A stretch of 64,000 bases of DNA. Source: Haladaptatus sp. DYF46 (GTDB lineage Archaea; Halobacteriota; Halobacteria; Halobacteriales; Haladaptataceae). Location of the stretch: the NCBI RefSeq assembly GCF_021083305.1, contig NZ_JAJFAY010000001.1, forward strand, positions 1,364,001 to 1,428,000, written 5' to 3'. The notes under the pieces are model-generated. The model made no database searches. It was given only the letters and a program-made list of their open reading frames with translations, and had not been told where the DNA came from. Position numbers and translations under genes: made by a program. Numbering within the stretch: the first letter of the stretch is position 1; every line of letters begins with the position of its first letter. Of the stretch, positions 1 through 7,764 are shown piece by piece.

Positions 1-620
1 GTCACCCGTTCGTGGAACTCCGCCGCCGACGTTTCGGGGTTCGAAAACGTCGAGAGGTGACGCTTCGCGTCGAGGGCGAACTTCAGCGAACCGTGTTGGA
101 TGACCGCGTCCTTCCGGCGATACTGTGCGTTTCCGCTGATTTTCCGCCCGTTCGCCACCACGTCGTGGGCGGGGTGCAGTTCCCGGAGGTAACACGCCGG
201 TTCGTGGATGACGGGGAGTTTCTCCTCGGTGAACCCGGCATCGACGCCCATCCGCTCGAACGCGTCGAAAATCGGCCCACAGAGGAGTTCGTACGTCTCC
301 ATCAGGTCGCCCGGCAGTTCGTCCGCGGGGGCGATGACGGAGTAGGAGATGTCGCCGTAGTTGTCGTGATAGATGCCGCCGCCGCCAGTCGGCCGCCGGG
401 TAACGGTGATGCCTTCCTCCTCGCAGAACGCCCAATCCACCGTCTCGGGTTCTTGCCGGTAGCCGAGCGACAGCGTACTCGGGTCCCATCGGTACACTCG
501 AAGGGTTCGTGGCCCGCCGTCGGCGGCGGTTTCGGCCGCGATTTCGTCGATCGCCATGTTCATCGGGCCGTCCCACGATTCCTCTCGAACGAGTCGCCAG
601 TCCCTGTCCGCCAGCGTCAT
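1..620 (-). CDS. lplA: Lipoate-protein ligase A family protein, 3' end cut by window edge
   Basis: This is a member of the lipoate/biotin protein ligase fold, which attaches lipoyl groups to E2 or GcvH domains using ATP, or transfers octanoate. The reading frame starts with MTLADRDWRLVREE and runs off the window, so about 206 residues are visible. The family motif RRPTGGGGIYHDNYGDISYS lies near residues 82-101, and NGRKISGNAQ followed by a QHG segment comes later; both line the lipoyl-AMP pocket. The ATG is the first in-frame start after the intergenic region. The C-terminal accessory domain is not visible, so whether it is a stand-alone LplA or needs an LplB-type partner cannot be judged here. 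Confidence 0.85.
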   Translation of the reverse strand, partial: MTLADRDWRLVREESWDGPMNMAIDEIAAETAADGGPRTLRVYRWDPSTLSLGYRQEPETVDWAFCEEEGITVTRRPTGGGGIYHDNYGDISYSVIAPADELPGDLMETYELLCGPIFDAFERMGVDAGFTEEKLPVIHEPACYLRELHPAHDVVANGRKISGNAQYRRKDAVIQHGSLKFALDAKRHLSTFSNPETSAAEFHERV

Positions 621-724
621 GCCACCGTGTTCGCATGGCTGAACGAAATCGGTTACGGACGACGGACCGGCGAAAAGACGGCGAGAAAACGGGAATCCGG
701 CGACGATTGGGACGAACGAAGCCG

Positions 725-1201
725 CTACGACCGCTCGAAAGTCCCGGTGAAACGGTCCTCCACCATCACGTGCCCCGCGAGCGCGTCGTCCAACTCCCGT
801 CGCGGCGCACCCGGAGACAGGTCCAGCATTTCATCGACGGCGATCAGTCGAAACCGATACCCGTGAGGGCCGTGGCCCTCGGGCGGACGTGGACCGCCGT
901 AGCCCACGTCGCCGAAGTCGTTCCGCCCCTGCGACGCGTCGCCGAGGGTCGTGACCGTCTCCGTCGTCGGCACGTCCTCCGGGATTTCGACGGTGTCCGG
1001 CGGCAGGTTCCACATCGTCCAGTGGGTGAACGTCGTGTTCGGCGCGTCCGGGTCGTCGACGATTACGGCGAGCGACGCCGCGTCGTCGGGTGCGCCGCCG
1101 ATAGTCAGTTCCGGTGAGACGTCCGCGCCGTCCTTGGTGAACTTCTCGGGGATCTCCTCGCCGTGCGTGAACGCCGACGTTCGAATCGAGAGGTCGGTCA
1201 T
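725..1201 (-). CDS. YbhB/YbcL (PEBP, Raf-kinase-inhibitor-like) protein
   Basis: A small soluble protein of about 158 residues belonging to the phosphatidylethanolamine-binding protein family. Visible family signatures are the SPELTIGGAPDDAASLAVIVDDPDAP block (the DPDAP ligand-site motif) and, further on, THWTMWNLPPD, GYGGPRPPEGHGPHGYRF. These form the anion-binding pocket of bacterial and archaeal YbhB. The physiological role of archaeal members is unknown. I chose the ATG at 1201 because MTDLSIRTSAF matches the usual N-terminus; a start 27 nt upstream is possible. It is monocistronic between the lipoate ligase and a small membrane protein. Confidence 0.88.
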   Translation of the reverse strand: MTDLSIRTSAFTHGEEIPEKFTKDGADVSPELTIGGAPDDAASLAVIVDDPDAPNTTFTHWTMWNLPPDTVEIPEDVPTTETVTTLGDASQGRNDFGDVGYGGPRPPEGHGPHGYRFRLIAVDEMLDLSPGAPRRELDDALAGHVMVEDRFTGTFERS

Positions 1202-1247
1202 ACGTCCCACATCCGGTTCGCGTTTCAATAGGGATGGCGGCCGGGGG

Positions 1248-1619
1248 TCACTCCACCGTCTGCCACAACAGGAAGAGGACCACGATGAGCAGGAGTTGAA
1301 CGAGTTTGTCCACGAGGCCGAGCGGTTCGTACACGTTCGGCCAGCGCAGGCCGAAGTACGCGGCGAACTGGATGCCGGTGTACGCGATACCGACCGGATA
1401 GAGAACCCGTCGATTGAACCCCATCCAGAGGAGGACGATGGCCCCGAAGAAGCCCAATCCCGCCAAAATGAACAGGATTCCGAATATCCCTTCGCCCAGG
1501 TCTTCTACCCCTTCGTAGAGGTGAATGAGACCGGTAATCGCGGCGAGGAGGATGCCGACATAATCGAGCGACGTCAGTCCGTCTGTGTCGTCGAACCACG
1601 AACGAGTTTCGGTCGCCAT
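1248..1619 (-). CDS. Small four-helix membrane protein, haloarchaeal hypothetical
   Basis: A 123-residue protein with four predicted transmembrane segments: about residues 18-38, 44-66, 72-90 and 103-121. A short acidic N-terminus (MATETRSWFDDTDGLTS) precedes the first helix. It resembles small haloarchaeal membrane proteins of unknown function; I recall the DUF7475 group, but this assignment is from memory. No catalytic motifs are visible. It is separated by about 46 bp from the PEBP-like gene on the same strand and could be cotranscribed with it. Confidence 0.7.
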   Translation of the reverse strand: MATETRSWFDDTDGLTSLDYVGILLAAITGLIHLYEGVEDLGEGIFGILFILAGLGFFGAIVLLWMGFNRRVLYPVGIAYTGIQFAAYFGLRWPNVYEPLGLVDKLVQLLLIVVLFLLWQTVE

Positions 1620-1760
1620 ATGGGCCGAGCAACCCCGAGCGTGTTAGGGATGACGGCCATCGATGTACCACCGACCGTTCACGATGTTGGTTTACCTGTC
1701 CACGTGGCGAAAACCGTCGTCGTGAAGGTGTAATCGGGAACACGAAACCACACAACCAGC

Positions 1761-1768
1761 TAAATATT
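1761..1768 (+). promoter_or_regulatory. TATA-like box of the DUF389 gene
   Basis: The sequence TAAATATT is centred about 25 nt upstream of the ATG at 1789. This spacing is what a leaderless haloarchaeal transcript would need. No ribosome-binding site is visible before the ATG, which agrees with leaderless initiation. Confidence 0.5.
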
Positions 1769-1788
1769 CTCCCGTCGTAACAGGTCAT

Positions 1789-3075
1789 ATGCGTCTCGTG
1801 CAGATTCTCGTCCCTCGCGGCAGACGGACGGACGTCCTCGACGTGCTGGACGAGGAGGGGGTAGACTACGCCGTGTTCGACGAAACCGGACGGACGGAGT
1901 TCTCCGCGCTGGTCACGTTTCCGGTACCGCCGAGCGCCGTCGAACCCATCCTCGAAAAACTCCGCGATGTGGGCATCGAGGAGGACGCCTTCACGATCGT
2001 TTTACAGCCGGAAACGGTCGTTTCGAGGCGAATCGGCGAACTCAAGCGGCGGTATGCCGGAGTGAACATCGCCCGCGAGGAACTCCGCGACAGGGCGGCC
2101 GAGATGGCTCCCGACCGCTCGACGTTCTTCTCCATGACGGTCATCAGCACCATCATCGCGGCGACCGGGCTCTTGCTCGACTCGTCGGCCGTCATCATCG
2201 GCGCGATGGTCATCGCACCCCTGATGGGTCCGGCGATGGCCGCGAGCGTCGGAACGGTCGTGGACGAACCCGATTTGGTGTCGCGGGGCGTCTGGTACCA
2301 GATTACCGGCCTGCTGGTCGCCATCGCGAGCGCGGCCCTCTTCGGCTTCCTCGTTCAGGGAACCGTTCTCATTCCGCCCGGTCTCGACATCCGAACGATT
2401 CCGGCGATAACGGAGCGATTCACGCCGAACTTCCTGTCGTTGCTGTTAGCACTCGGCGCGGGCGCGGCGGGCGTCATCAGTCTGATGCGCGGTGCCGGAT
2501 CGGTCATCGTCGGCGTGATGATCGCCGTCGCGCTGGTTCCACCGGCCGCCACCGTCGGCCTCGGAATCGCGTGGCTCGAATTCGGGGTCGTGTTGGGCGG
2601 CACCGTGAACGTCCTCGTGAACCTCCTCTCGATAAACCTGACCGCGCTGGCGCTGCTGTGGGTGTCCGGGTATCGCCCCGAACGGGTGCGCTCCGTCGGG
2701 GAAGCGCGCTCCAGAACGCTCGTGCGAATCGGGGTCATTCTCGTCGCCATCGCGGTTCTCTCGCTCGGATTGGGACTCGTCACCTACGGAACGAACCGCA
2801 CGACGGTCTATCAGGAGCAGGCGAACGGCGAAATCCACTCGCTGTTCGACGGGGAGGACGCACCGTACGCGGACTACCAACTCGTGGACTCCTCGGTGAC
2901 GTACCGACCGCTGGATTTCTATCAGGGGGGACCCGCCCACGTTCGAATCGTCACCGACCCACCGGGCCGGCCGCCGGACGACATCGCCCAGAGGATCGAC
3001 CGCGACATCACCCGACGGACGGGACAGCAAACGACCGTCGAAGTGGTGTTCGTGCAATCGCAAGAATCGACGTAA
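1789..3075 (+). CDS. DUF389 family membrane protein (TIGR00341-like)
   Basis: A 428-residue integral membrane protein. The N-terminal region (about 1-100) is soluble, beginning MRLVQILVPRGRR, typical of the ferredoxin-like domain of DUF389 proteins. About six to seven hydrophobic helices follow, containing the family core TGLLLDSSAVIIGAMVIAPL and the MGPAMAASVGTV stretch. The C-terminal 100 residues are again soluble and probably extracytoplasmic. The function of the family is not known; a transport role is often assumed. The length matches archaeal members, and the gene stands alone with its own TATA-like box. Confidence 0.85.
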   Translation: MRLVQILVPRGRRTDVLDVLDEEGVDYAVFDETGRTEFSALVTFPVPPSAVEPILEKLRDVGIEEDAFTIVLQPETVVSRRIGELKRRYAGVNIAREELRDRAAEMAPDRSTFFSMTVISTIIAATGLLLDSSAVIIGAMVIAPLMGPAMAASVGTVVDEPDLVSRGVWYQITGLLVAIASAALFGFLVQGTVLIPPGLDIRTIPAITERFTPNFLSLLLALGAGAAGVISLMRGAGSVIVGVMIAVALVPPAATVGLGIAWLEFGVVLGGTVNVLVNLLSINLTALALLWVSGYRPERVRSVGEARSRTLVRIGVILVAIAVLSLGLGLVTYGTNRTTVYQEQANGEIHSLFDGEDAPYADYQLVDSSVTYRPLDFYQGGPAHVRIVTDPPGRPPDDIAQRIDRDITRRTGQQTTVEVVFVQSQEST

Positions 3076-3154
3076 AGCGCGGTCCGGCGCTCCGGTCTGG
3101 GATTCGTTCGCCGGTCGGCAGTGATTTGGTGGCGCGGACACGACGTCGGCCGTG

Positions 3155-3580
3155 ATGACCGACGCTTCCTCGCCGGATTCCTCCCCGACCGGACTCCTTC
3201 ACCACGTCGAACTGTACGCGAGCGATTTCGACGCCTCGAAATCGTTCTGGGGATGGTTGCTTACCGAACTCGGTTACGACGTGTATCAGGATTGGGACGG
3301 CGGGCGGTCGTGGAAACGAGCGGACACCTACATCGTTCTCGTGCAGGCGGACGAGAAATTCACGAACGAACCGTACCACCGCCGTCGGCCGGGATTGAAC
3401 CACCTCGCGTTTCACGCCGAATCGCGCGACCACGTGGAGGAGTTGACGCAAAAATTGCGTTCCCGGAACGTCCCGATTCTGTACGAGGACGACCACCCGT
3501 TCGCGGGCGGCGACGACCACTACGCCGTTTACTTCGAGGACCCGGAGCGAATCAAGGTCGAACTCGTCGCGCCGGAGTGA
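3155..3580 (+). CDS. VOC superfamily (glyoxalase/dioxygenase-like) protein
   Basis: A 141-residue single-chain VOC protein with two beta-alpha-beta-beta-beta modules. The first begins LLHHVELYASDFDASKSFWGWLL and the second around RPGLNHLAFHAESRDHVEEL. The possible metal ligands are the His in LHHVEL, the His in LNHLAFH and the Glu in IKVELVAPE at the C-terminus. Substrate cannot be predicted; relatives include fosfomycin-type thiol transferases and glyoxalase-like enzymes of unknown specificity. The start is the ATG at 3155; the preceding GTG would add one residue. Confidence 0.85.
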   Translation: MTDASSPDSSPTGLLHHVELYASDFDASKSFWGWLLTELGYDVYQDWDGGRSWKRADTYIVLVQADEKFTNEPYHRRRPGLNHLAFHAESRDHVEELTQKLRSRNVPILYEDDHPFAGGDDHYAVYFEDPERIKVELVAPE

Positions 3581-3598
3581 CCGCTCGGGTGCTTCCGC

Positions 3599-4000
3599 CT
3601 ACTCGCGTTCCCAGATGACGGCTTCCTCGGCGTCGATGGTCGACGTTTCGGGGTCGAACCCGTCGGCCGGACGGTCGTGTTCGTCGTATTCCCAGTCGTC
3701 CGTCCCCGAGAACCACGTCAGCGTGAAGAGGCAGTCCTCCGTCGGATAGTAGGTGACGACGCGCTCTTCGAGTATCGTGATTACCGTCGCGTTCAGCGGT
3801 TCGTCGGCGTCGGGAACGTTCGCGTCGGTGATCGGAACCCTCCCGACGATCTCGTCGCCGTTGACGAACGAGTCCCGCGTCGTGGAGCGCGGATTGACGA
3901 CCGGCACCGATATCTCCACCACCTCGTGGTCGCTCCCCTCGCTCGGTTCCCGTCTGCGGCGCAGGATTTCGACGCCGCGTTCGGGCGTCTCATCCCTCAT
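3599..4000 (-). CDS. Haloarchaeal hypothetical protein coupled to a CBS gene
   Basis: A 133-residue acidic soluble protein without recognised motifs. It begins MRDETPERGVEILRRRREPSEG and contains VVEISVPVVNPRSTTRD, which could be a beta-rich domain. The start at 4000 lies 11 bp inside the upstream CBS-domain gene, so the two are probably translationally coupled. The partner gene suggests a job connected with the CBS regulator, but this is only context. I do not recognise the family. Confidence 0.6.
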   Translation of the reverse strand: MRDETPERGVEILRRRREPSEGSDHEVVEISVPVVNPRSTTRDSFVNGDEIVGRVPITDANVPDADEPLNATVITILEERVVTYYPTEDCLFTLTWFSGTDDWEYDEHDRPADGFDPETSTIDAEEAVIWERE

Positions 4001-4466
4001 GGTCGGTCGGCCCTTCCCGTTCGATGACGTCCGTGATGCTTCGGAGTTCCGCACTGACCCGCTCGGACTCGCCGGCGATGTGGACTATCACGTCGTCCAA
4101 CGCGACGATGCCGACGACGTCCCCGTCCTCGACGACGGGAATTCGTCGAGCGATGGCATCCCGCATCCGTTCGAGTACCGCGGGAAGTTCATCGTCCGGG
4201 GAAACCGTCAACGGGTCCGTCGTCATCACGCTCCGGGCGGGAACGTCCGTCGGCGCGATTTCCCCTTCGAACACGTTCCGGTCCCTGTTTTCCGCCAGCA
4301 GTTCGACGGCGAGGTCGCGGTCGGTGACGATTCCTCGAAGTTCGCCGTCCTCCGCGACGATCACGCTTCCGACACCACGGCTGAACATCGTGTTTCCGAT
4401 GTCCTCGATGTCGGCGTCGGGACTGACGCTAACGATTTCGCTTCGCATGATGTCTCTCACCCCCAT
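3990..4466 (-). CDS. Tandem CBS-domain protein
   Basis: A 158-residue protein consisting of a CBS pair (Bateman module). The first CBS starts VRDIMRSEIVSVSPDADIEDIG and ends GIVTDRDLAVELL; the second starts VPARSVMTTDPLTVSPDDEL and ends VGIVALDDVIVHIAGE. Such stand-alone modules bind adenosyl ligands such as AMP, ATP or SAM and act as energy or ligand sensors. The ATG at 4466 is preferred to a GTG at 4475. It overlaps the following hypothetical gene and probably forms a two-gene operon. Confidence 0.88.
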   Translation of the reverse strand: MGVRDIMRSEIVSVSPDADIEDIGNTMFSRGVGSVIVAEDGELRGIVTDRDLAVELLAENRDRNVFEGEIAPTDVPARSVMTTDPLTVSPDDELPAVLERMRDAIARRIPVVEDGDVVGIVALDDVIVHIAGESERVSAELRSITDVIEREGPTDHEG

Positions 4467-4550
4467 GACGTACACACGTCCGGGACTCCCGGCGAAAAGC
4501 GTTGTTGCCGATTCCGGTGGATGAAGGGACGGGCCGAGTCGAGACGCCCG

Positions 4551-4949
4551 TCAGGCGGAATCGGCGACCTCCGCGAGGACGATTTTGGTGCCGTACAGGT
4601 CCTCGAAGTGGACGTGAACGCTACCTTCGTCCGACGTCGGTTCTCCGAGGAACGTGACGCCTCGGTCGGAGAGCGTCTCGTATGTTCCCCGGCAGTCGTC
4701 GGTGTAGAAGACGAACGCCGGTTGGTCGCCGGTCTGCTGGCCGACCAGCGCGCGTTCGTCCTCGCCGACGGGTTCCATCAGCCAGATACCGACCGAAGAT
4801 CGTTCCGACCGACCGATGTGAACCGCCCGATAGCCGTCCTCCAGTTCGTCGTCGTAGAGCACCTCGAAGCCGAGCGTGTCGGTATAAAACTCGATGGCAT
4901 CGTCGTAGTCGTCCACCAACAGCGTCGTGCGGCCGATTTCGGTTATCAT
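4551..4949 (-). CDS. VOC superfamily protein
   Basis: A 132-residue VOC protein, beginning MITEIGRTTLLVDDYDDAIE and followed by FYTDTLGFEVLYDDELEDGY, the typical first module of extradiol-dioxygenase/glyoxalase-like proteins. The second module carries PAFVFYTDDCRGTYETLSDRG and ends HFEDLYGTKIVLAEV. One usual metal-binding His is replaced by Thr near the N-terminus (RTTLLV where many relatives have H-x-x-L-x-V), so it may bind no metal or a different one. It is unlinked to the other VOC gene 1 kb away and not closely similar to it. Confidence 0.83.
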   Translation of the reverse strand: MITEIGRTTLLVDDYDDAIEFYTDTLGFEVLYDDELEDGYRAVHIGRSERSSVGIWLMEPVGEDERALVGQQTGDQPAFVFYTDDCRGTYETLSDRGVTFLGEPTSDEGSVHVHFEDLYGTKIVLAEVADSA

Positions 4950-5012
4950 GAGCGTGCAGAAAGAGGTACGATAGAGAGATAACGCTGTGCCGTCCGTGGT
5001 GAAAGTGGTCGA

Positions 5013-5363
5013 TTACGGGGCTTTGATGTATCCGTACCCCTCGGCCTGTAGTCTGGCGAGTTCGCCGGAGCCGGAGGGGACGCCCTCGACGCCTCGCAGC
5101 AAGTCGTCGTCAGTCGCGCCCATCCCGCGGAGCGCGTTCCGACACGCGCGGAGTTCGACGTCGTAATTCCGCAGTTCGTTCACGAACTCCTCCAGCGCGG
5201 TGGTCGCCTCGACGAACATGCGGACGCCGGCACCGTTGGCGAGAACGACCACGTGATCTCCGGGTTCGGAGACGCTCTCGTCGGCGACGAGGTTCAGGGT
5301 GTTCGCGATGGCTTCGCGCTGCTCGTTCGGGTCGGGACTCGAAACGTGAACGACGGTGTTCAT
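5013..5363 (-). CDS. DsrE-like family protein
   Basis: A 116-residue protein resembling the DsrE/DsrF-like sulfur-relay fold: a beta strand MNTVVHVSSPDP, a helix with NTLNLVADE, a strand HVVVLANGAGVRMF, and a helix followed by VELRACRNALRGMG. The Cys in RACRNALR is in the position of the conserved cysteine in many DsrE-like proteins, which makes persulfide transfer possible but not proven. There are no other sulfur-relay genes in the immediate neighbourhood. The gene is monocistronic and diverges from the cupin gene. Confidence 0.75.
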   Translation of the reverse strand: MNTVVHVSSPDPNEQREAIANTLNLVADESVSEPGDHVVVLANGAGVRMFVEATTALEEFVNELRNYDVELRACRNALRGMGATDDDLLRGVEGVPSGSGELARLQAEGYGYIKAP

Positions 5364-5482
5364 GCCACCGCGGACGTCGCGGGAGTCGATAACCAGAGTA
5401 CGAATTCGTCAGACGTTTTCGCACCGGAACATTGGCAACTGTTAACATAGTCGGTGGCCACGTACCAACGGGGGAAACACGT

Positions 5483-5818
5483 ATGAGCGATTCATCGACG
5501 CCGGAGTACAGTCCGTTCGTCACGCCGGAGAGTTCGGGCGAGCGAATGGGGTTCGAGGGGTGTGACGTTCACGTTGTCCACCACGACCCCGGAACGGAGC
5601 GGGAGGAACACACCCACGGGGAAGAACACATCATCTTCATCCGGTCGGGGCGGATGGAGTGGAGCGTTGACGGCGAAGCGCGCGAAACCGGACCGGGGGA
5701 CACCGTCGTCACGCCGGCCGACGTGCCGCACGGGTGGAAGGTTCTCGGCGACGAAGCCTCGCAGGTGGTCTGTGTCACCGCCCCGCCGGAACCCGAAAGC
5801 GAACCCGGCGAACGATAA
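5483..5818 (+). CDS. Cupin-domain protein
   Basis: A 111-residue single-domain cupin. Motif 1 is seen in HTHGEEHIIFIRSGRMEWSV (two His and a Glu as metal ligands) and motif 2 in PGDTVVTPADVPHGWKVLG with the last His ligand. The protein is therefore a likely metal-binding beta-barrel, substrate unknown. The ATG at 5483 gives the shortest N-terminus before the barrel; an in-frame upstream start at 5432 would add 17 residues with little family support. It converges on an aminotransferase gene 22 bp away. Confidence 0.85.
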   Translation: MSDSSTPEYSPFVTPESSGERMGFEGCDVHVVHHDPGTEREEHTHGEEHIIFIRSGRMEWSVDGEARETGPGDTVVTPADVPHGWKVLGDEASQVVCVTAPPEPESEPGER

Positions 5819-5840
5819 GAGGTGTTCCGTCGTCCGCGCG

Positions 5841-6980
5841 TTACCGCCCGCGAACGAACGTTTCGATTCGGTTCATCGCCTCGCGCAGTTCGCCCATTCC
5901 GGTCGCGTAGGAAGCCCGGAAGTGGCCCGCGCCGCCCTCGCCGAAGGCGCTTCCGGGCACGACGGCGACGCCCTGTTCTTCGAGGAGTTCCTCCGCGAAC
6001 GCCTCGTCGTCGCCACCGCACGCGGGGAAGGCGTAGAACGCGCCGCTGGCCTCGAAGCAGCCGAGGCCCATCTCGTCGAACCGCGAGAGGACGAACCGGC
6101 GACGGCGGTTGTACTCGTCGTGCATCTCGACGACGCTTCCCTCGCAACTCCGGAGCGCTTCCAACGCCGCGTACTGGGCGGTCACGGGAGCGGAGAGCAT
6201 CGAATACTGATGAATCCGGTTCATCGCGGCGATGGCGTCGGACGGACCGAGCGCGTAGCCCAATCGAAGTCCCGTCATCGCGTACGCCTTCGAGAAGCCG
6301 TTGAACACGATGGTTCGCTCGCGCATGCCGGGGAACGTCGAAATCGACGTGTGGTCGCCGCCGTAAGTCAGCGCGGCGTAAATCTCGTCGGAGAGGACGA
6401 ACAGGTCGTGTTCCCGAACGAACTCCGCGACCTCCGCGAGCCCCTCCCTGCTCATCGTCGCGCCGGTCGGGTTGTTGGGATAACACAGCATCAGCGCGTC
6501 GGCGTCCGCCGCACCCGCGGCTTCCAGCGCGTCGTAGGTGAGCGCGAAGCCCTCCTCCGCCCGCGTCGGAACCGCCAGCGGTTCGCCGCCCGCGAAGACG
6601 ACGCCGGGGACGTAGGAGATGTACGACGGCTGGTGAACCGCCACGGTGTCGCCGGGGTTCACGAGCGCCCGCATCGCCACGTCGATGGCTTCGCTCGCGC
6701 CCGCCGTCACTAAAATCTCGTCGTCCGGATCGTAATCGAGGTCGTAGCGCTCCACGTGGTCCGCGATGGCCGTCCGCAGATCGCGGCGGCCGCGGTTCGC
6801 GGTGTAGGACGTTCGTCCCCGCTCCAGTGCGTCGATTGCGGCCGTTCTGGCGGCCCACGGCGCGGAGAAGTCCGGTTCGCCCACGCCGAGCGAGATGACG
6901 TCGTCGCGCTCCTCCGCGAGTTCGAAGAAGCGACGAATTCCCGAAGGAGGGACCTGTTGAACTCGATCGGCGGGTTTCAT
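5841..6980 (-). CDS. Class I/II PLP-dependent aminotransferase
   Basis: A 379-residue fold-type I aminotransferase. It shows LGVGEPDFSAP, the cofactor-site CYPNNPTGATMS, the SDEIYAALTYGG segment and the Schiff-base lysine K231 in FNGFSKAYAMTGLRLGYA. This belongs to the broad aspartate/aromatic aminotransferase group common in haloarchaea, and the exact substrate cannot be read from sequence. Its ATG overlaps the stop codon of the upstream Lrp-type regulator (ATGA), so the regulator and enzyme are cotranscribed and translationally coupled. Amino-acid-responsive control by the regulator is a reasonable inference. Confidence 0.92.
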   Translation of the reverse strand: MKPADRVQQVPPSGIRRFFELAEERDDVISLGVGEPDFSAPWAARTAAIDALERGRTSYTANRGRRDLRTAIADHVERYDLDYDPDDEILVTAGASEAIDVAMRALVNPGDTVAVHQPSYISYVPGVVFAGGEPLAVPTRAEEGFALTYDALEAAGAADADALMLCYPNNPTGATMSREGLAEVAEFVREHDLFVLSDEIYAALTYGGDHTSISTFPGMRERTIVFNGFSKAYAMTGLRLGYALGPSDAIAAMNRIHQYSMLSAPVTAQYAALEALRSCEGSVVEMHDEYNRRRRFVLSRFDEMGLGCFEASGAFYAFPACGGDDEAFAEELLEEQGVAVVPGSAFGEGGAGHFRASYATGMGELREAMNRIETFVRGR

Positions 6981-7465
6981 GGCGAAACCGAGAGACGGTC
7001 GTCGTCGTCGCGGTCCTCGAACTCGATGCCGCGTTCCTTGTACGTCTCCATCACGAAGTGCGTCACCGTCTGTGTCACCTCCGGGATGGGCGCTATCTGC
7101 TCGGAGATGAAGTTGGACACGTCGTGCATCGACTCGCCTTCCACGTCGACGGCGAAATCGTAATCCCCGCTTATCAACCGCAGCGAGACGACCGCCGGGA
7201 ATTTCGCGATTCGACGCGCTATCTCCTCGTAGCCGGTTTCCCGGTCGAGTTCGACGTTGAGTTCGACCTCCGCTTGCACGTGTTGGTCGTCGATGTTGTG
7301 CCAGTCCACGACCGCCTGATAGCCGCGGACGACGCCCTCCGATTCGAGTTCGGCGACCAGCGATTCCACTTCCGACTCCGACAGGTCGGTCTGTCGTGCG
7401 AGGTCGGCGGTGCTCTCGCGGGCGTTCGACAGGAGCAGTTCCAGTAGTTCCCGTTTCGACTCCAT
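6977..7465 (-). CDS. Lrp/AsnC family transcriptional regulator
   Basis: A 162-residue regulator with an N-terminal winged helix-turn-helix (about 1-60, ELLLSNARESTADLARQTDLSESEVESLV) and a C-terminal RAM/AsnC ligand-binding domain (about 65-150, including LISGDYDFAVDVEG). The family senses amino acids and forms octameric dimers. The gene sits directly upstream of and overlaps an aminotransferase, so it probably controls that enzyme, its own synthesis, or both. It is divergent from a tiny ORF beginning 54 bp away. The start at 7465 gives the expected short arm before the HTH; a start at 7492 is possible. Confidence 0.92.
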   Translation of the reverse strand: MESKRELLELLLSNARESTADLARQTDLSESEVESLVAELESEGVVRGYQAVVDWHNIDDQHVQAEVELNVELDRETGYEEIARRIAKFPAVVSLRLISGDYDFAVDVEGESMHDVSNFISEQIAPIPEVTQTVTHFVMETYKERGIEFEDRDDDDRLSVSP

Positions 7466-7518
7466 AGCACCCCTTTCTGGACGGGAGCACAAGTAGTTTG
7501 GTCGATCATGACAACTTG

Positions 7519-7662
7519 ATGTCTAGACACGAGGAGTTACAGTTCGACCTGTTCGACCGGGCGGGCTACCGCCGGGTGCGGGAGGAAACGGTCGAAAAGG
7601 AACGCGACGGGCGCGAGATATCGCTCCCGGTGTCGGTGATGGAGAAATCACTCGACATCTGA
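7519..7662 (+). CDS. Short hypothetical protein (47 aa)
   Basis: A small reading frame of 47 residues, beginning MSRHEELQFDLFDRAGYR and ending VSVMEKSLDI, with many acidic and basic residues and no membrane segment. Composition and third-position GC preference fit coding sequence of this genome. It lies divergently from the Lrp-type regulator and about 100 bp before an iron-uptake gene. I do not recognise it. Peptide or transcript evidence would be needed to be certain that it is translated. Confidence 0.5.
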   Translation: MSRHEELQFDLFDRAGYRRVREETVEKERDGREISLPVSVMEKSLDI

Positions 7663-7743
7663 GGCAACTCACCGCGACACCCGTGCCGGTTTTCCGCTAT
7701 CTCGACGCCACGTTTTCCGCGAATCAAAAGTTACTAACCGCTG

Positions 7744-7759
7744 TTTAGGCATACCTAAA
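7744..7759. promoter_or_regulatory. Iron box (DtxR/SirR/Idr-type operator)
   Basis: The sequence TTTAGGCATACCTAAA is an inverted repeat, TTTAGG-N4-CCTAAA, ending five bases before the ATG of the iron-uptake lipoprotein gene. It matches the known haloarchaeal iron-responsive operator type, with TTAGG/CCTAA arms, bound by DtxR-family repressors. Because it covers the likely transcription start, a bound repressor would block initiation when iron is plentiful. Confidence 0.8.
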
Positions 7760-7764
7760 GTCGT

